Source of the DNA: Pedobacter cryoconitis
GTDB taxonomy: Bacteria > Bacteroidota > Bacteroidia > Sphingobacteriales > Sphingobacteriaceae
Reading direction: 5' to 3'
NCBI RefSeq assembly: GCF_014207135.1
Contig: NZ_JACHCC010000012.1
Location: 1 to 64,000 of the forward strand
DNA length: 64,000 nucleotides
Below, one piece after another: positions 62,594 to 64,000 of this stretch. A program made the position numbers and the translations under genes. Under the pieces are notes generated by a model. It did no database searches and was not told where the DNA came from. It saw nothing but the letters and a program-made list of their open reading frames with translations. Position 1 is the first letter of the stretch, and each line of letters starts with the position of its first letter.

Positions 62594-64000
62594 TTAAGGG
62601 AGATAGTCGATTATTTTTTCAATCAACTCGCTTTCTTTATAAGGTTTGATCAGGTAGTCGTTCAGACCTGAGGCTATGTAGTTCTGATGTGATTCCGGGG
62701 AGATCTGACCCGTTATCGCTATAATAGGTGTTCTGCATTTTTTAGCATCATGATGTGTGCGGATCTTTTGAGTTAGTTCAATCCCGTCCATACCTGGCAT
62801 TTCTATGTCGGTCAGTACCAGGTCGTAATTGTTTTTTTCAAATGCTGCCAGGGCTTCTATTCCATTGGTAGCCGTATCGAAACTAATATCCAGTTTATTA
62901 AAGATCATTTTAATAACCAGCAGATTCATGTTTGCATCATCAACAACCAGTAGATGAACATTCCTGAAGACATCTGTTGGCAGTGCTGAATTTTCCTCAG
63001 CTGTTAAATTCTCTTGTTCTGCAATAGCATAAGGGATTTCCAGCTGGAAGGTTGTGCCTTTTCCCGGTTCACTGGTTACGGCTATTTTTCCATGATGAAG
63101 GTCTATCAGTTTTTTACAAATCGGCAGGCCTAATCCCGAACCTTTCTGCCAGTCCATCCGCTTGTTATTAATTACCTGTGAGAATTCATCAAAAATATAA
63201 GGTAACTCTTTCTCAGAGATTCCAATACCGGTATCGATAACCTGTATTAATAATTGAATGTGGCCTGGAGTATTTCTCCTGGTACTGACCTCAACAGTGA
63301 TTTTTCCCCGATCCGTAAATTTAACGGCATTGGCAATGAGGTTAACCATAATCTGTTTAAGCCTGTAAGGATCACCTGTCAGCAACAGGTCAGGTGTGTC
63401 TTCCTGGTTCAGTATAAGTTCAAGGCCTTTCTGGCTGGCCAATACTTTTGTGGCTGCTACGATATCTGCCAAGGTACTTTTATAGTAAAAAGGGGTTTTG
63501 GAAAGGGACAATTTTCCAGTTTCCATCCTCGAAAAATCAAGAATTTCATTTACTGCAGCTAACAACATCGAGGAAGAGGTATCCAGCAGATTTGCCATGG
63601 CGGCCTGTTCCGTATTCAGAGGTGTAGATTTTAACTGCTCAGTGGTGCCCAGAATAGCATTCAGCGGGGTTCTCATCTCATGGCTTATACTGGTGAAAAA
63701 CCTCGATTTAACGATGACCTGTTCGGCTGCGAGTTTATTTGCTTTGACTATTTTATGGTAAGCCCTGTATAATCTGATCATTAATAAGATGATAATGATC
63801 AGGGAGATTATATTAATCAGGAAATTAATCTTTCCGGAGGTACCGATTACTTGCAGCGAATGCCGCGCTCTGTCTTTCAGCGCTGTTTTACGGGCTTGCT
63901 GAAGCTGATATTCACGCGCAGAGAATTCGCGGAAAAGCAATTTAATGTTTTGCAGGATCTGTTCGTTCAGTTTGAGAATAGCGCGCTCGTTTTCATTCAG
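62594..64000 (-). CDS. Hybrid sensor histidine kinase/response regulator, 5' part beyond window
   Basis: At least 468 residues; the frame stays open to the window edge, so the N-terminal sensor is missing. Visible parts: a helical stretch ending the sensor region, one membrane helix (LINIISLIIIILLMIRL), a HisKA domain with the phospho-acceptor in FFTSISHEMRTPLN, an HATPase domain (N box NLIANAVKF, G1 DTGIGI, G2 GSGLGL), and a C-terminal receiver domain with the acceptor D in LVLTDIEMPGMDG. It is a phosphorelay kinase; the partner is outside the window. Confidence 0.93.
   Translation of the reverse strand: MNENERAILKLNEQILQNIKLLFREFSAREYQLQQARKTALKDRARHSLQVIGTSGKINFLINIISLIIIILLMIRLYRAYHKIVKANKLAAEQVIVKSRFFTSISHEMRTPLNAILGTTEQLKSTPLNTEQAAMANLLDTSSSMLLAAVNEILDFSRMETGKLSLSKTPFYYKSTLADIVAATKVLASQKGLELILNQEDTPDLLLTGDPYRLKQIMVNLIANAVKFTDRGKITVEVSTRRNTPGHIQLLIQVIDTGIGISEKELPYIFDEFSQVINNKRMDWQKGSGLGLPICKKLIDLHHGKIAVTSEPGKGTTFQLEIPYAIAEQENLTAEENSALPTDVFRNVHLLVVDDANMNLLVIKMIFNKLDISFDTATNGIEALAAFEKNNYDLVLTDIEMPGMDGIELTQKIRTHHDAKKCRTPIIAITGQISPESHQNYIASGLNDYLIKPYKESELIEKIIDYLP

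Overview
The window looks like a chromosomal segment of a Bacteroidota bacterium, most likely Sphingobacteriaceae and Pedobacter-like. The evidence is AT-rich intergenic DNA, promoters of the TTG/TAnnTTTG type, paired 7TM-like sensor kinase and LytTR regulators, a PgpH-type HD hydrolase, a 59-residue histone-H1-like protein, YfiT/DinB and DUF47 proteins, and AraC-controlled HlyD-MFS-TolC exporters. The genus is an inference.

Region 1 (1-14.5 kb) is secondary metabolism and export. It holds the end of a nonribosomal peptide synthetase (end of an A domain, T, C, A, T, thioesterase), a convergent cupin_8/JmjC oxygenase, a small anchored unknown protein and an MFS exporter divergent from an AraC regulator. 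A second AraC regulator follows, then a complete HlyD-MFS-TolC exporter whose last gene is a siderophore-interacting-protein-type ferric reductase. Region 2 (14.6-21.6 kb) has a LytTR regulator/LytS-like kinase pair with an acyltransferase, a secreted beta-propeller/phosphoesterase, two cupins and a decayed AraC gene.

Region 3 (21.87-39.91 kb) is the unusual part. An intact tRNA-Ser(GCT) on the minus strand (39818-39907) has a series of degenerate copies of its own 3' end stretching about 18 kb to its left, all in the same orientation. Most share a conserved element-specific tail. They cut the region into blocks of one to four genes: MBL hydrolase + HxlR; lipoyl-like protein + M61 peptidase; ParE-type toxin-antitoxin; a second lipoyl-like protein with membrane proteins; glycosyltransferase 39 + LytTR; aldo/keto reductase-SDR-AraC with decayed relatives; a DUF1016/PDDEXK nuclease; a Fic protein. 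One copy also carries a perfect duplicate of the tRNA terminator hairpin. This fits repeated site-specific insertion at the tRNA 3' end, building a cassette-array-like island, but no recombinase is visible here.

Region 4 (40-64 kb) reads as ordinary core genome: PgpH-like hydrolase, NtrC-type regulator, YfiT/DinB, two cation/proton antiporters, aldo/keto reductase, ABC exporter, metallophosphoesterase, DUF47 protein and Kup. It continues with a second AraC-controlled TolC-HlyD-MFS exporter, a histone-H1-like protein, a dicarboxylate symporter, DoxX and a hybrid histidine kinase cut by the window end. All identifications come from reading sequence and motifs; no database search was run.
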